Assembly (NCBI GenBank): GCA_003500765.1
Contig: DNQL01000179.1
Coordinates: forward strand, 2,541-16,561
DNA: 14,021 nucleotides
Reading direction: 5' to 3'
DNA from: Elusimicrobiota bacterium
GTDB lineage: Bacteria; Elusimicrobiota; Elusimicrobia; Elusimicrobiales; UBA9959
Shown here: positions 1 to 8,300 of the stretch, piece by piece
Layout of the letters: the number at the start of each line of letters is the position of its first letter
Position numbering within the stretch: the stretch's first letter is position 1
Made by a program: the position numbers and the translations under genes
Notes under the pieces: model-generated
The model's database searches: none
Seen by the model: only the letters and a program-made list of their open reading frames with translations
What the model was told of the DNA's origin: nothing

Positions 1-233
1 CGGTTCGCAGGGCGGCGGCACTAAAGCGCCTTGCACCTGCTCCCAAGGAGGCCCGCTCTTATCAACGCCCCCGGCCTCCGTGCCGGGCCATGCCCGTGCC
101 GCAATAAGCGCTATGCGCCTCAGGCGGCCAACGAAGAAAATTATTTCCCGCGCCCATCAACTCTTCGCCGTTATAAGATGCAGAACACCTTTCGGCAGTT
201 AACTACAGGCCCCCGGCCCCTTATCCCCCCCGC
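1..233. other. Non-coding stretch left of the response regulator gene
   Basis: No convincing gene is visible on either strand: frames are broken by stops or give low-complexity Arg/Pro peptides typical of GC-rich shadow frames. A 6-base-pair inverted repeat (CCCGGC at 70-75, GCCGGG at 82-87) could form a small hairpin but has no T-tract, so I do not call it a terminator. The leftmost ~45 bases stay open in one minus-strand frame, too short to support a gene entering from the edge. Confidence 0.5.
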
Positions 234-596
234 CTAGGCCAGCATACGCTCAACAATGGCGGGGAGCTCCATCATCGCATGGGACCCTTTAAGCACGAAG
301 AAATCGGCACGGCACTCCGCATAGGTCACTATCTCCGCGCAGGGATCGGAACTGAATATGATGACCGGGTATTTCAGCCGCCCGTCCTCGCGCAGGGCGG
401 CGCATACATCCAGCGCGTCGCCGTCCTTAAGGTGAAAGTCCAGCACTATGCAGTCCGGCTTGTGGCGCTCGGCCATCAGCACGCCCTCGCGGAAGCCTGA
501 AGCCGTGCGGACCAGAAAGCCCGAGGCTTCGAAAATACGCCTCAGCAGCTTATGCCAGGCGGGATCATCGTCTATCACCAGTAAAGTCCTGCCCAT
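234..596 (-). CDS. Single-domain response regulator (CheY-like receiver)
   Basis: This 120-residue protein is a stand-alone receiver domain, a cytoplasmic phospho-acceptor that a sensor histidine kinase would normally phosphorylate. The signature residues are present: the acidic cluster D9-D11, the phospho-acceptor D53 at the end of the hydrophobic strand CIVLD, the switch serine(s) S82/S83 after VIIF, and the conserved K103 in VLKG. The length equals one receiver domain, so there is no DNA-binding or enzymatic output module. The ATG at 596 is preceded by GAGGTG about five bases upstream. No kinase gene lies in the window, so it is an orphan here. It diverges from the XRE gene and has a long structured leader (about 160 bases if the predicted promoter is right). 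Receiver identity is secure; its partner and output are unknown. Confidence 0.95.
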   Translation of the reverse strand: MGRTLLVIDDDPAWHKLLRRIFEASGFLVRTASGFREGVLMAERHKPDCIVLDFHLKDGDALDVCAALREDGRLKYPVIIFSSDPCAEIVTYAECRADFFVLKGSHAMMELPAIVERMLA

Positions 597-601
597 TGCC
601 G

Positions 602-741
602 CACCTCGAACTCGAACTTAAGCGGGGAAGATCAGCAGGAAGAAATCGGAGGCCGGGCTGTATCGGCACCTGGTGCCTTGGGGTTGGGTTAGGGGAGCCA
701 CAGCCCGACCCTCAAACGTCTCGCCCCTGCGGGCGCTGAGA
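602..741 (-). promoter_or_regulatory. Structured intergenic element, probable 5' leader of the response regulator
   Basis: Nested inverted repeats are packed into this stretch. An 8-base-pair outer stem pairs 654-661 (CGGGCTGT) with 700-707 (ACAGCCCG). It encloses a 13-base odd palindrome, GGCACCTGGTGCC at 665-677, and a G-rich run at 680-695 (C-rich in the minus transcript). A further stem pairs 722-726 with 731-735 (CGCCC/GGGCG), flanked by TCTC and GAGA. A short direct repeat (CTCGAA twice) lies at 605-616. If the promoter at 763-791 is used, all of this is transcribed as an untranslated leader of about 160 bases. I do not recognise a known riboswitch class. No T-tract follows the stems, so a plain terminator is unlikely. 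It could also be a dispersed intergenic repeat or a protein-binding site. Confidence 0.45.
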
Positions 742-762
742 GATTGTCCCCCTGCCCCCTAT

Positions 763-791
763 ATCATTGCAGAATTTCCGGAACTTGTCAA
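763..791 (-). promoter_or_regulatory. Putative sigma70-type promoter for the response regulator
   Basis: On the minus strand a perfect -35 hexamer TTGACA (791-786) is followed after exactly 17 bases by AATGAT (768-763), which matches four of six -10 consensus positions. Transcription would start near 756 and run leftward through the structured leader to the ATG at 596. The prediction rests on the motif only. Confidence 0.5.
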
Positions 792-802
792 CGCTTATAG
801 CA

Positions 803-808
803 TATAAT
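803..808 (+). promoter_or_regulatory. Putative -10 box for the XRE regulator gene
   Basis: A perfect TATAAT lies about 56 bases upstream of the XRE start codon in a locally AT-rich stretch. No good -35 sits at normal distance: TTGTCA at 785-790 leaves only a 12-base spacer, and it overlaps the minus-strand TTGACA. The two divergent promoters may therefore interfere, or the plus promoter may need an activator. Confidence 0.4.
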
Positions 809-863
809 TTTAACCTCTTATGAGCCATAGCGGCTAAAAATCCCCTTTGATAGGATATACTTC

Positions 864-1202
864 ATGTCAGACATCTACTCGGTAATAGGCCGCCGTATTC
901 GCGAAGAAAGGCTGATTCGCGGATTTTCCATCGAAACTCTGGCGGAGAAGGCCGAAATGGCCGCCTCCTTCCTGGGCTCGATCGAGCGCGGGGAAAGGAA
1001 GCTCAGCGTTTTGACGCTGGATAAACTTTCCCGCGCCCTTAACACCCAGGCCAGCGATCTCATGACCCCTCAAAGCAAGAAAGCCTCGGAAGCCTGGGAG
1101 CGCAAAGCGATATACCTCATAAAATCCCAGCCGGACAACGCCAAAGAGCCGATGTTCAAAACACTAGACTGCATAGTAAAAAGTTTCAAACCGGCGAAAT
1201 AA
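864..1202 (+). CDS. XRE-family helix-turn-helix transcriptional regulator
   Basis: This 112-residue cytoplasmic DNA-binding protein has one Cro/CI-type HTH domain at about residues 8-67. Helix 1 is around 8-19, helix 2 is FSIETLAEKA (21-30), and the turn and recognition helix are AASFLGSIERGER (33-45), with the S-x-I-E-R-G signature typical of the family. Helix 4 is LTLDKLSRALN (50-60). The remaining ~45 residues are charged and helical with no recognised domain, possibly for dimerisation. The start ATG has AGGA at 852-855, eight bases upstream. The gene stands alone, divergent from the response regulator and convergent with the PorV-like gene. Small XRE proteins often bind their own promoter, so autoregulation from the 597-863 region is plausible but not shown. 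No phage or toxin-antitoxin partner is adjacent. The family call is firm; the target is unknown. Confidence 0.93.
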   Translation: MSDIYSVIGRRIREERLIRGFSIETLAEKAEMAASFLGSIERGERKLSVLTLDKLSRALNTQASDLMTPQSKKASEAWERKAIYLIKSQPDNAKEPMFKTLDCIVKSFKPAK

Positions 1203-1215
1203 CTTGCGCCAAACA

Positions 1216-1247
1216 AGAGGCCGGGCTTGTCAACAAGCCCGGCCTCT
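1216..1247. terminator. Strong 14-bp hairpin between convergent genes, probable bidirectional terminator
   Basis: A perfect inverted repeat pairs AGAGGCCGGGCTTG (1216-1229) with CAAGCCCGGCCTCT (1234-1247) around a TCAA loop, 14 bases after the XRE stop codon. On the minus strand it is followed by TTGTTT, a weak U-tract suitable for ending the PorV transcript. The plus side (GTCATCTCT) is poorer. Its position between convergent genes supports the call. Confidence 0.62.
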
Positions 1248-1360
1248 GTCATCTCTACTGCACTGTCACCGCGCGCGGTCAAGGAGAGCTTCGTGCCGCC
1301 GCACGACTACCGCTACCCGTTCATGGCAGAGAAGTGGAGGAAACGTTCGCTGTCACACGG

Positions 1361-1393
1361 GCCCGGCAGGGACCTCCACCGCCGGGCATTTTT
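1361..1393 (+). terminator. Hairpin plus T-tract, possible rho-independent terminator on the plus strand
   Basis: GCCCGGC at 1361-1367 pairs with GCCGGGC at 1381-1387, with a 13-base loop, and is followed directly by ATTTTT. The orientation would stop plus-strand transcription just before it runs antisense into the PorV-like gene. On the minus strand the same hairpin lies just after the PorV stop codon but lacks a downstream T-tract. Confidence 0.45.
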
Positions 1394-2366
1394 AGAATTT
1401 CTTTTTCAGGCTTATCCGCTGGGCGCTGCCCAGTTCGCCGAACGGCGTCACGGCGTAGTCCAGCCGCGCGTCCATCAGCATTATGCCGACGCCCGCGTTG
1501 AAGCCCGCACCGTTGCCAAGGCCGCCGGCGCCGGTCTCCGCCATATAACCCGAGCGCAGCGACAGGCCGGGCATCACGGCGTACTCGCTGCCGACGCTGA
1601 AACTGGTCTCGCCGTCGTGGACCAGACGGCTGGCGTCCAGTGCCAGGTTCACGCCCGGCAGCACGCCTATCATCAGCCCCGCCGACAGGGTCAGCGGCAG
1701 CGGGTCCTCCTGGTCTATGTACTTCATCGGCGCGCCCAGGTTATGCACCGCCAGCGCTAAAGAGACCGGCGAGCCGGTAAATGCTCTTGTATAGCCCAGG
1801 TCGGCGGCCACGGTGCGGGCTTTTATGCCAGCTATGGAACTTTCGATGTACTTAGCCGTGACTCCGAAGCCGTTGCGCCCCATCCTCTTTGCCAGCGACA
1901 GGCTCACCGACTGGTCATAAGCGCCGAAACCGCCGGAAGAGCTTCTGTCCGCGCTACGACCCTCGATATCGCCGGACGAAAGACGGGTTATACCAAGCCC
2001 CATCACCAGTCCCTGCGGGCCGCTTTTCATCCTGACCGGCATAGCCAGCCCGACGAAGTCATAACTGCCGTCCAGCAGCCATTTAGCGTGGCTGAGTCCC
2101 AGTTCCGTCCCGCTCACCGCGGCCAGCCCGGCCGGATTGTAGTGGATGGAGCTCACATCATTGGCCGCAGCCGTATAGGCCCCGCCCATCGACGAGGCCC
2201 TGGCGTCCGAGCCTATGCGCAGGAACTCGGCTCCGCTTTCAAGGGCGGAACTTACCCTGGCCGAAGGTATCAGGACGAACAGCACCATCGGGATGAACGC
2301 CCAGGGCCGCGACAGGGCGTGGATAAGATTGTTGAGGATATCATGGAGGTTATGTTGGTTTTTCAT
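1392..2366 (-). CDS. PorV/PorQ-family outer-membrane beta-barrel protein
   Basis: This 324-residue protein belongs to the PorV/PorQ (UPF0164-like) group of outer-membrane barrels. In Bacteroidota, PorV carries C-terminal-domain substrates of the type IX secretion system from the translocon to the attachment complex. Residues 1-20 form a polar n-region, 21-36 are hydrophobic (WAFIPMVLFVLIP), and a signal peptidase I site fits after VSSA at 41. The family hallmark follows at 52-83: a G-x-D-A-R-A start, MGGAYTAAANDVSSIHYNPAGLA, with its N-P-A-G-L core. The rest alternates polar and hydrophobic residues like beta strands and ends in a terminal phenylalanine (KKKF), usual for barrel proteins. AGGAGG four bases before the ATG supports the start and overlaps the stop of the upstream giant gene. 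Co-expression suggests the giant protein is its client. A FadL-type transporter is a less likely alternative. Confidence 0.92.
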   Translation of the reverse strand: MKNQHNLHDILNNLIHALSRPWAFIPMVLFVLIPSARVSSALESGAEFLRIGSDARASSMGGAYTAAANDVSSIHYNPAGLAAVSGTELGLSHAKWLLDGSYDFVGLAMPVRMKSGPQGLVMGLGITRLSSGDIEGRSADRSSSGGFGAYDQSVSLSLAKRMGRNGFGVTAKYIESSIAGIKARTVAADLGYTRAFTGSPVSLALAVHNLGAPMKYIDQEDPLPLTLSAGLMIGVLPGVNLALDASRLVHDGETSFSVGSEYAVMPGLSLRSGYMAETGAGGLGNGAGFNAGVGIMLMDARLDYAVTPFGELGSAQRISLKKKF

Positions 2367-2370
2367 AAGG

Positions 2371-2377
2371 CCTCCTA
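2371..2377 (-). promoter_or_regulatory. Ribosome-binding site of the PorV-like gene overlapping the giant gene's stop
   Basis: On the minus strand the string TAGGAGG combines the TAG stop codon of the giant gene (2377-2375) with a full AGGAGG Shine-Dalgarno (2376-2371). It lies four bases before the ATG of the PorV-like gene, a layout typical of translational coupling. Confidence 0.8.
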
Positions 2378-5300
2378 TCGGACCACCGCGAATTTGCCGC
2401 TCTTCTTTATCTTCTGACCGGCCTTCGACGCCTCTATGTGGTAATAATACACGCCGCTCGGTATATGCTCCCGCCAGGCGTATTCATAGGCGTACGACAG
2501 CCCGTTGCCGTCGTCGAGCGCCGCGGGCATACCCGTCAGCGTGGCCTCATGCGCGAACCTGCCGGACGTGGTGTAGATCTTTATGTTCACGCTGTCGGCC
2601 ACGCCGCATTCAAAATGGAACGTCGGCGCCGCGCCGCGCAGCGCGGGATTGGGGAAGACGTACACCTCGCCCAGCCGGAACGCCGCGTCCGGCCCGCCAA
2701 GCACGCCGAAAGAGGCGTCGGCCGTGGTGAAGCCGGAGGTCTTGAACTTATCCCCCGCCGCCGGCGCGGGTTCGGGCAGGGACTCGCCGGCCTGCACGAT
2801 ATTCCCGTTGCCGCTCACCATAGCGGACCCCGCGAAGTAATGGCCGCCCAGCAGCGAATTGCCGGTCAGTTCCAGCCGCGCGTAAGGCGCGTAGAAGTAG
2901 GCCGCCAGCTTTCCGCCGCCGGTGAAGGTCACCGAGGAGGCCTTATTAAGGAAGACATTCATGAGCGAAGCCGGGCCTTCAGCGTTGAGCCCGCTGCCGC
3001 CGCTGAGGATAATATCCCCCTCCACCAGTATATCCACCGGCCCGCCGGCCTTTATAGAGCAGCCGCCGGCCAGCTCGACGCCGGCGAACCGGTATGTCCC
3101 CGTAGCCAGGACCAGTTCCGCCTGCTCGCTGACCACCAGCCGGCCATCCACCAGGTAGCGCTCCGGTATGCCGACATTGACCGCTTCCCCGGCGCGCGCC
3201 ACGAAGTCCTCGACGAGCGCCAGCGCTATCGGCTCCGGCGCAAGCGTAGCCGGCGCTTCGCTGCGCACGCCGGTTATCTCCGCTTTTTTGCCGGTGAGGG
3301 TTATCGCGCCCGCCGTAACGTCGCCCAGTATGCGCGCGCTGCCCGCCACGGATACCGTCCCGTTGGAGCGCACCGCGCCCGCTATGTCGGAACTGCCGGT
3401 CGCGTCCAGCCCGGCCATGGAGGCCAACGCGTCGCGCTGCAAGGTGCTCACGGCCAGCTTAACGCTCTTATAAGGCTCGACATTGTCGACATTATCGTCC
3501 GACCGGAACCGGACCTCCCAGGTGCCCTGCGGCAGCGTGAACGGCTCAAGATAGCTCCGCAGTTCGCCGGAGGAAGCGCCGTAAGGGACCAGTTCATACG
3601 ATATGCTCTTCAGGCCCGAGGCGACTTCGCTCACCACCGGATCGTGGGCCGACAGCGTAACCGGCGTGGCGGGTGTGAGCACCGTCAGGCCGAAGGCCGT
3701 GAACTTAGGCTCGCCCAGGCTTATGGCGGACACCGGCGGCGTATTATCCACCACCAGCTCAGCCGTCTTCACCGCTTCTGCGTTATTGACCCGGTCGAGG
3801 CTCAGATATTCAATCGTATGGCGGCCCTCCGCCGTTAGCGTAAAGCTGCCGGTATAGACCGTCCATGCCCCGCCGTCTACGCGGTACTTCGTCAGCAGCA
3901 CGCCGCTGGCGACTGCGTTCGATACAGGATCGTCGGCGGACAGGAATATTCCTATCCGCTCGCTGGCATAGACTGTACCGTCAGGCCCCCTGTAAAGCGG
4001 TCCGTCCATGACTATCTCCGTCACCGGCGGGGTAGTATCGACATGGAACACGTTCTCTGCGGTCGCGCCGGTATTGCCGGCCTTATCGCGCGCGCGGTGC
4101 GCCACGGTACGGATGCCATCGGACAGGCCGAACGAAGAGACATAAACGCCGAACTCACCGGCGTCGATGGCATGCTCCACGACCTCCACGCCACTGGCGG
4201 TACCGCCTGAAATGGGGTCGGAGGCGGCCAGGGAGATCCGCGATCGCAGGCTTATATACCGCTTCTCCGCGCCGGTCCAGATATCGCCGTGCGCCGACAA
4301 CTCGCTCACCGGCGCGGTCTTGTCTATATTGATACCGCTTATGGCCGCGCTGGAACTGTTGCCGGCGTGATCGTGGGCGGAACCGCTCACGCCCTGGTTA
4401 TAGCCCTCGTCCGTGAATACCTTCTCGGGCGGGCAGGACTTTATCCCGGAAAGCGCGTCGGAGCAGACAAAAGCCGCCGTGACGTCGGCATTGTTCCAGC
4501 CGTACGCGTTGGCCAACGGCGCGCGCTCTATACGCACGGTCGGGCTGGTATAGTCTATCTTGAACTGCCTCTCTGCCGGTACGCCGGCATTGCCCATATT
4601 GTCGGCCGCGTAGAAGAGCAGCGAATGCTCCCCCTCTTCCGGCACGTCGAAGGCGGCGGCGTATCGCGCGAAAGCGTCCGCAGGTAGCCCGTCGAGCCGG
4701 TAGAAGACGCCGGCCACGCCGGACAGGGCGTCCTCCGCCGACAGGCTCACCGTCACGGTGGAGATATGCCAGCCGTTCTCCCCGACGGCACCGGCCAGCC
4801 CGGCGGAAGCCTCCGGCGGGGTATTATCCAGCGCGATGGTGAAACGTTTCACTGTCTCCAGATTGTCCAGCACGTCCTTGGCGCTATAATCCAGGTAATA
4901 CAACCCGTCGGGCAGGGACCAGCCAGCGGCGGCCAGAGTTGAGACAAAAACCCCACCCTGCGCCGGTGAAGAATTGGTGAATGTCAGTTCTTTCACCATC
5001 TGGTCGCCCGACTTCACCAGCAGCGCCTGCTCCCGCACGCCCAGGCCGATGCCGTCGAGCGGCTCCACCAGGTCGTCGAGGCTGGTCAGCGTCACTGATG
5101 CGGCGTCCGTGACATATGTCAGCCCGTCCGCCGTAAAGCGTGGGGAACCCGTCACCGCCAGCGCGCTCAACGGCGGCAGCACGTCGTGTATAACCTCGAA
5201 CACCCCGCCTTCCAGGTAAGAAGCGTTATCGGCGAAATCGGTGGCGCTCACCATCAGCCGCCAGAGCCCGTCGTCTATGTCCAGCGGCTCTATCGCCTGG

Positions 5301-8300
5301 CCGGCGCTCACGGCTATAACGGCCGCCCTGCCGCCGCGCGGGCTGCCGCGGTCCTCTGTCTGCACCAGGAACGCTTTAAAGACCGGCGCGGGGTCGAAAT
5401 TGTCTTCCACGCTGAAATCGACGAGTATCTTCCCGCGCGTGGCGATGAATACCTGCCCGGCCGCCGGCGAAGAGATAACTATCCCGGGCGGCGTCATGTC
5501 GATATTGGCCGTTGCGGTAGAATAGCCGACATTGTTCGCCATATCCCGGCACCAACCGGGGAGAGTTAATCCTCCCCCCTCCCCATCGACCTCTCCGGAG
5601 AAGCAATCCCCTGTACCCGAAAGTGTGTCGGTACCGCTGAAAATGGCCGTCACCGGAGTATTGTTCCATCCGACGGCATTAGGCTGCGGAGCCAGGACAT
5701 ATCCGACCTGCGGCGGAGTAGTATCAAGGCTCACCGTGTAGGAAGCGGAAGAGACCAGCCCGGCATAGTCCTCGCAATAGCCGGAAAGCGTTATCCCGGC
5801 CCCCTCGGTACCGGCTGTCATGTCCGGGCTGCAATAAGCCACGCCGGAAACATTATCGATTCCGCTGAAGACCGCCGTGGGTGGAACATTATGCCAGCCG
5901 GCCGTGTTCGCCGGCGGTGTAACCGAGGCCGTCACCAATGGAGAACTAACGTCTATAGCGAAAGCTCTGGTCCGCCACTCTTCAAGGTTGCCCGCCAGGT
6001 CTTCGGCGCGATACCGATAAGAATGCAGGCCCTCGCCCGCGACGGAAAGCGGCGAGGAATAAGGGGCGGTGATGCCGGAGCCGGTGCTATAATAAATAGC
6101 CGACACGCCCGACAGGGAGTCGGTAGACGCCAGCGTCAGGAGTACCGGCGAAATATACCAATCGTTCTTTCCGCCCGTTCCCAAAAGTTCCGCCGACGAC
6201 ACGGGGGCAACGGTATCGATATTTAGCGTAAAAGAGGCCGTGGAGGTCCAGCCCGCGTAGTCGGCGCAATAACCAGAGACCGGGATATCTCGCCCTTCCG
6301 TAGTCACCGTGAACGAAGAACTGCAATGATCTATCCCCGACACCGCGTCCGTGCCGCGAAACACCACCGCCACCGGCGTATTGTTCCAGCCCGCCGCGTT
6401 GGGCGCGGGGGAACTGACAGCGACGACTTCGGGCGTGGTGACGTCTATTTTGAACAGCGCCATCCTTTCAGGCTCGACATTGCCCACATTGTCCGTGGCA
6501 TGGAAGACCAGAGAATCCTCTCCTTCCGCCGCCAGGGCGAAGGAAGAGACATAAACCGAAGCCTCGCCGCCGGCGAGCGAATAATACACCGTCGCCACGC
6601 CGCTCAAGGCATCCGTCGAAACCAGCGCCACGGTCACGGGGGAGATATGCCAGTCATTTTGCCCCGTCGTACCGGCCAGCAGCGCCTCCGTCACCGGCGG
6701 GGTGCCGTCCACGTAGACAAAACTCGTCCGGGTCTCCTCCAGATTGCCGGCATCATCCCGGCTCCTAAATTCCAGGATACGCCTCCCCTCCGGCAGCATA
6801 AAAGGGCCGTCGTAAAGAGCGAAAGCCGTGTCCGTGCCGGGATCCACGCGGAACTCGGTAAAAGCCACGCCACTGGAAGTGCCGTGAACGACCGGGTCAT
6901 AAGCCTGGAGAGCCACGCTTGAAGCCGCGTTGATGTAAAGCTGTCCTTCCGCGGACCAGGAAGAGCCGACCACCGCGAAACTGGTCACCGGCGGCGTGCG
7001 GTCCTTCACCACGCCGAATATGCCGAACAGCGAGGCGATATGCGTTATCGGGACGGTTATCCGCCGGTTCTCCGTATCCAGCACCTGCCCTTCCAGCCGC
7101 ACCCAGCCAGTCTCCGCGAAATATTCGTAAACCGCGATATCCTCCTCCAGCAGGCCCAGCGCGGCCAGCGTCGAAGTAGAGTAGACAAAGGTCAGCGTCG
7201 CCGGCGGTTCATAATCCCCCTCCGGCCCGACTTCGTAGAGATTGCTCGCCAATGTCAGCCCCATCCCCGTAGCGGATCCAATGGCTACAGCTCCCGCTTC
7301 GGCTCCACCCTCCAGCAAGACCACCGACATCTCTTCTACATGACGGAGGCTGATCTCAGGATTCCCGTCGATCAGCGACGAACTGTTCACGACAATATAT
7401 GGCGCAGAGGTCAGCGCATAGCCCAGTTGAAGATAACCGCTTTCTATCCCTTCCGTGTTCCGGGATTTCACGCGCGCATAATAGGTTGTGCCCGCTGAAA
7501 GCCCGTCAAAGAGAACATTCGTATCCGTAGTCCAGGGCTTCTCAAAAATAGCGGCGTCAAACATGGGCGTTGTCGCAGCCTGGACGAAGTATTCGGTCTC
7601 AGGAGGATTAAGCCCCCCTTCCCAGACAACGACCATCGAGGAGGTGGCCACATTCTTGAAGGAGTGACGGCTTTCCCCGAACTCCAAAACCCTGTAACTT
7701 CCGCCGTCCAATACCCATAAGGCCGCCCTTCCGTTATGCGTCATGGGGAGTATCGCGTGGATGCCGCGGAAGCGGTTCTGCGACACGGCAGATCCCGAAG
7801 AGTCAAAATCAGGCTGCCCCAGTACGACAGAGGCGTCCATGATATTTCTGAACGGAGGCTTATATTTCAGCGCCCTCGTAGTCGTATAGCCGTCGGCGTG
7901 ATAACTATTTTCCCCAAGGTATAAATTCCCTTCCTCGTCGAAGGCGGCCGAGTTCACCGAGCAAAAGCCGGACTGCGCAGGCACCGGGCATGGATCGTAC
8001 TGTTTGCTGGAAATCGGGTGCGTAAAATCGGGCTGACCCAGAACAAAGGACGCGGCCATCCCGTTGACGAATGGCGGGGCGAACATTAAAACCCGCCTTC
8101 GATTGGCATCAGGGACCCATAGAGCCCCTTGATCATCTAAAGCCAGCCGTTGAGTGGTAAACATGCGGGCATTGGTCGCCTGGTGTTCAGCGTAATGACC
8201 CGAAGTAAAATCCGACTGCCCAAGAACGAGGTCCGCGCTCATTCCCGTAGAGAACGGAGGAGAAAACCGCAGTATCCGGTAATTATACTCATCAACGACC

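Noticed and set aside
31..237. Short plus-strand frame in the leftmost non-coding region
   Set aside because: It has Pro/Arg-rich composition with no domain and ends just inside the response regulator stop region, so there is not enough evidence for a gene.
655..695. Possible G-quadruplex on the plus strand
   Set aside because: Only three close G-runs (680-683, 686-688, 692-695) are present. The fourth would have to be GGG at 655-657 across a long loop that contains a competing hairpin.
721..745. CTGAGAG next to a hairpin, reminiscent of the TPP riboswitch core
   Set aside because: The second conserved TPP segment (ACCUGAU-like) is absent, and the gene to its right (XRE) is not a thiamine gene. 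The match is a single short motif.
1293..1760. Plus-strand frame starting GTG with AAGGAG upstream (1281-1286), first residues VPPHDYRYPFMAEKWRKR
   Set aside because: The beginning looks protein-like, but most of the frame runs antisense through the PorV-like gene and becomes shadow-type sequence. The hairpin with T-tract at 1361-1393 would also interrupt it. No family was recognised.
2438..3838. 466-codon plus-strand open frame antisense to the giant gene
   Set aside because: It is Arg/Ala/Gly-rich with no recognisable domain and lies opposite clear Ig, solenoid and sorting-domain coding. It is a typical shadow in GC-rich DNA.
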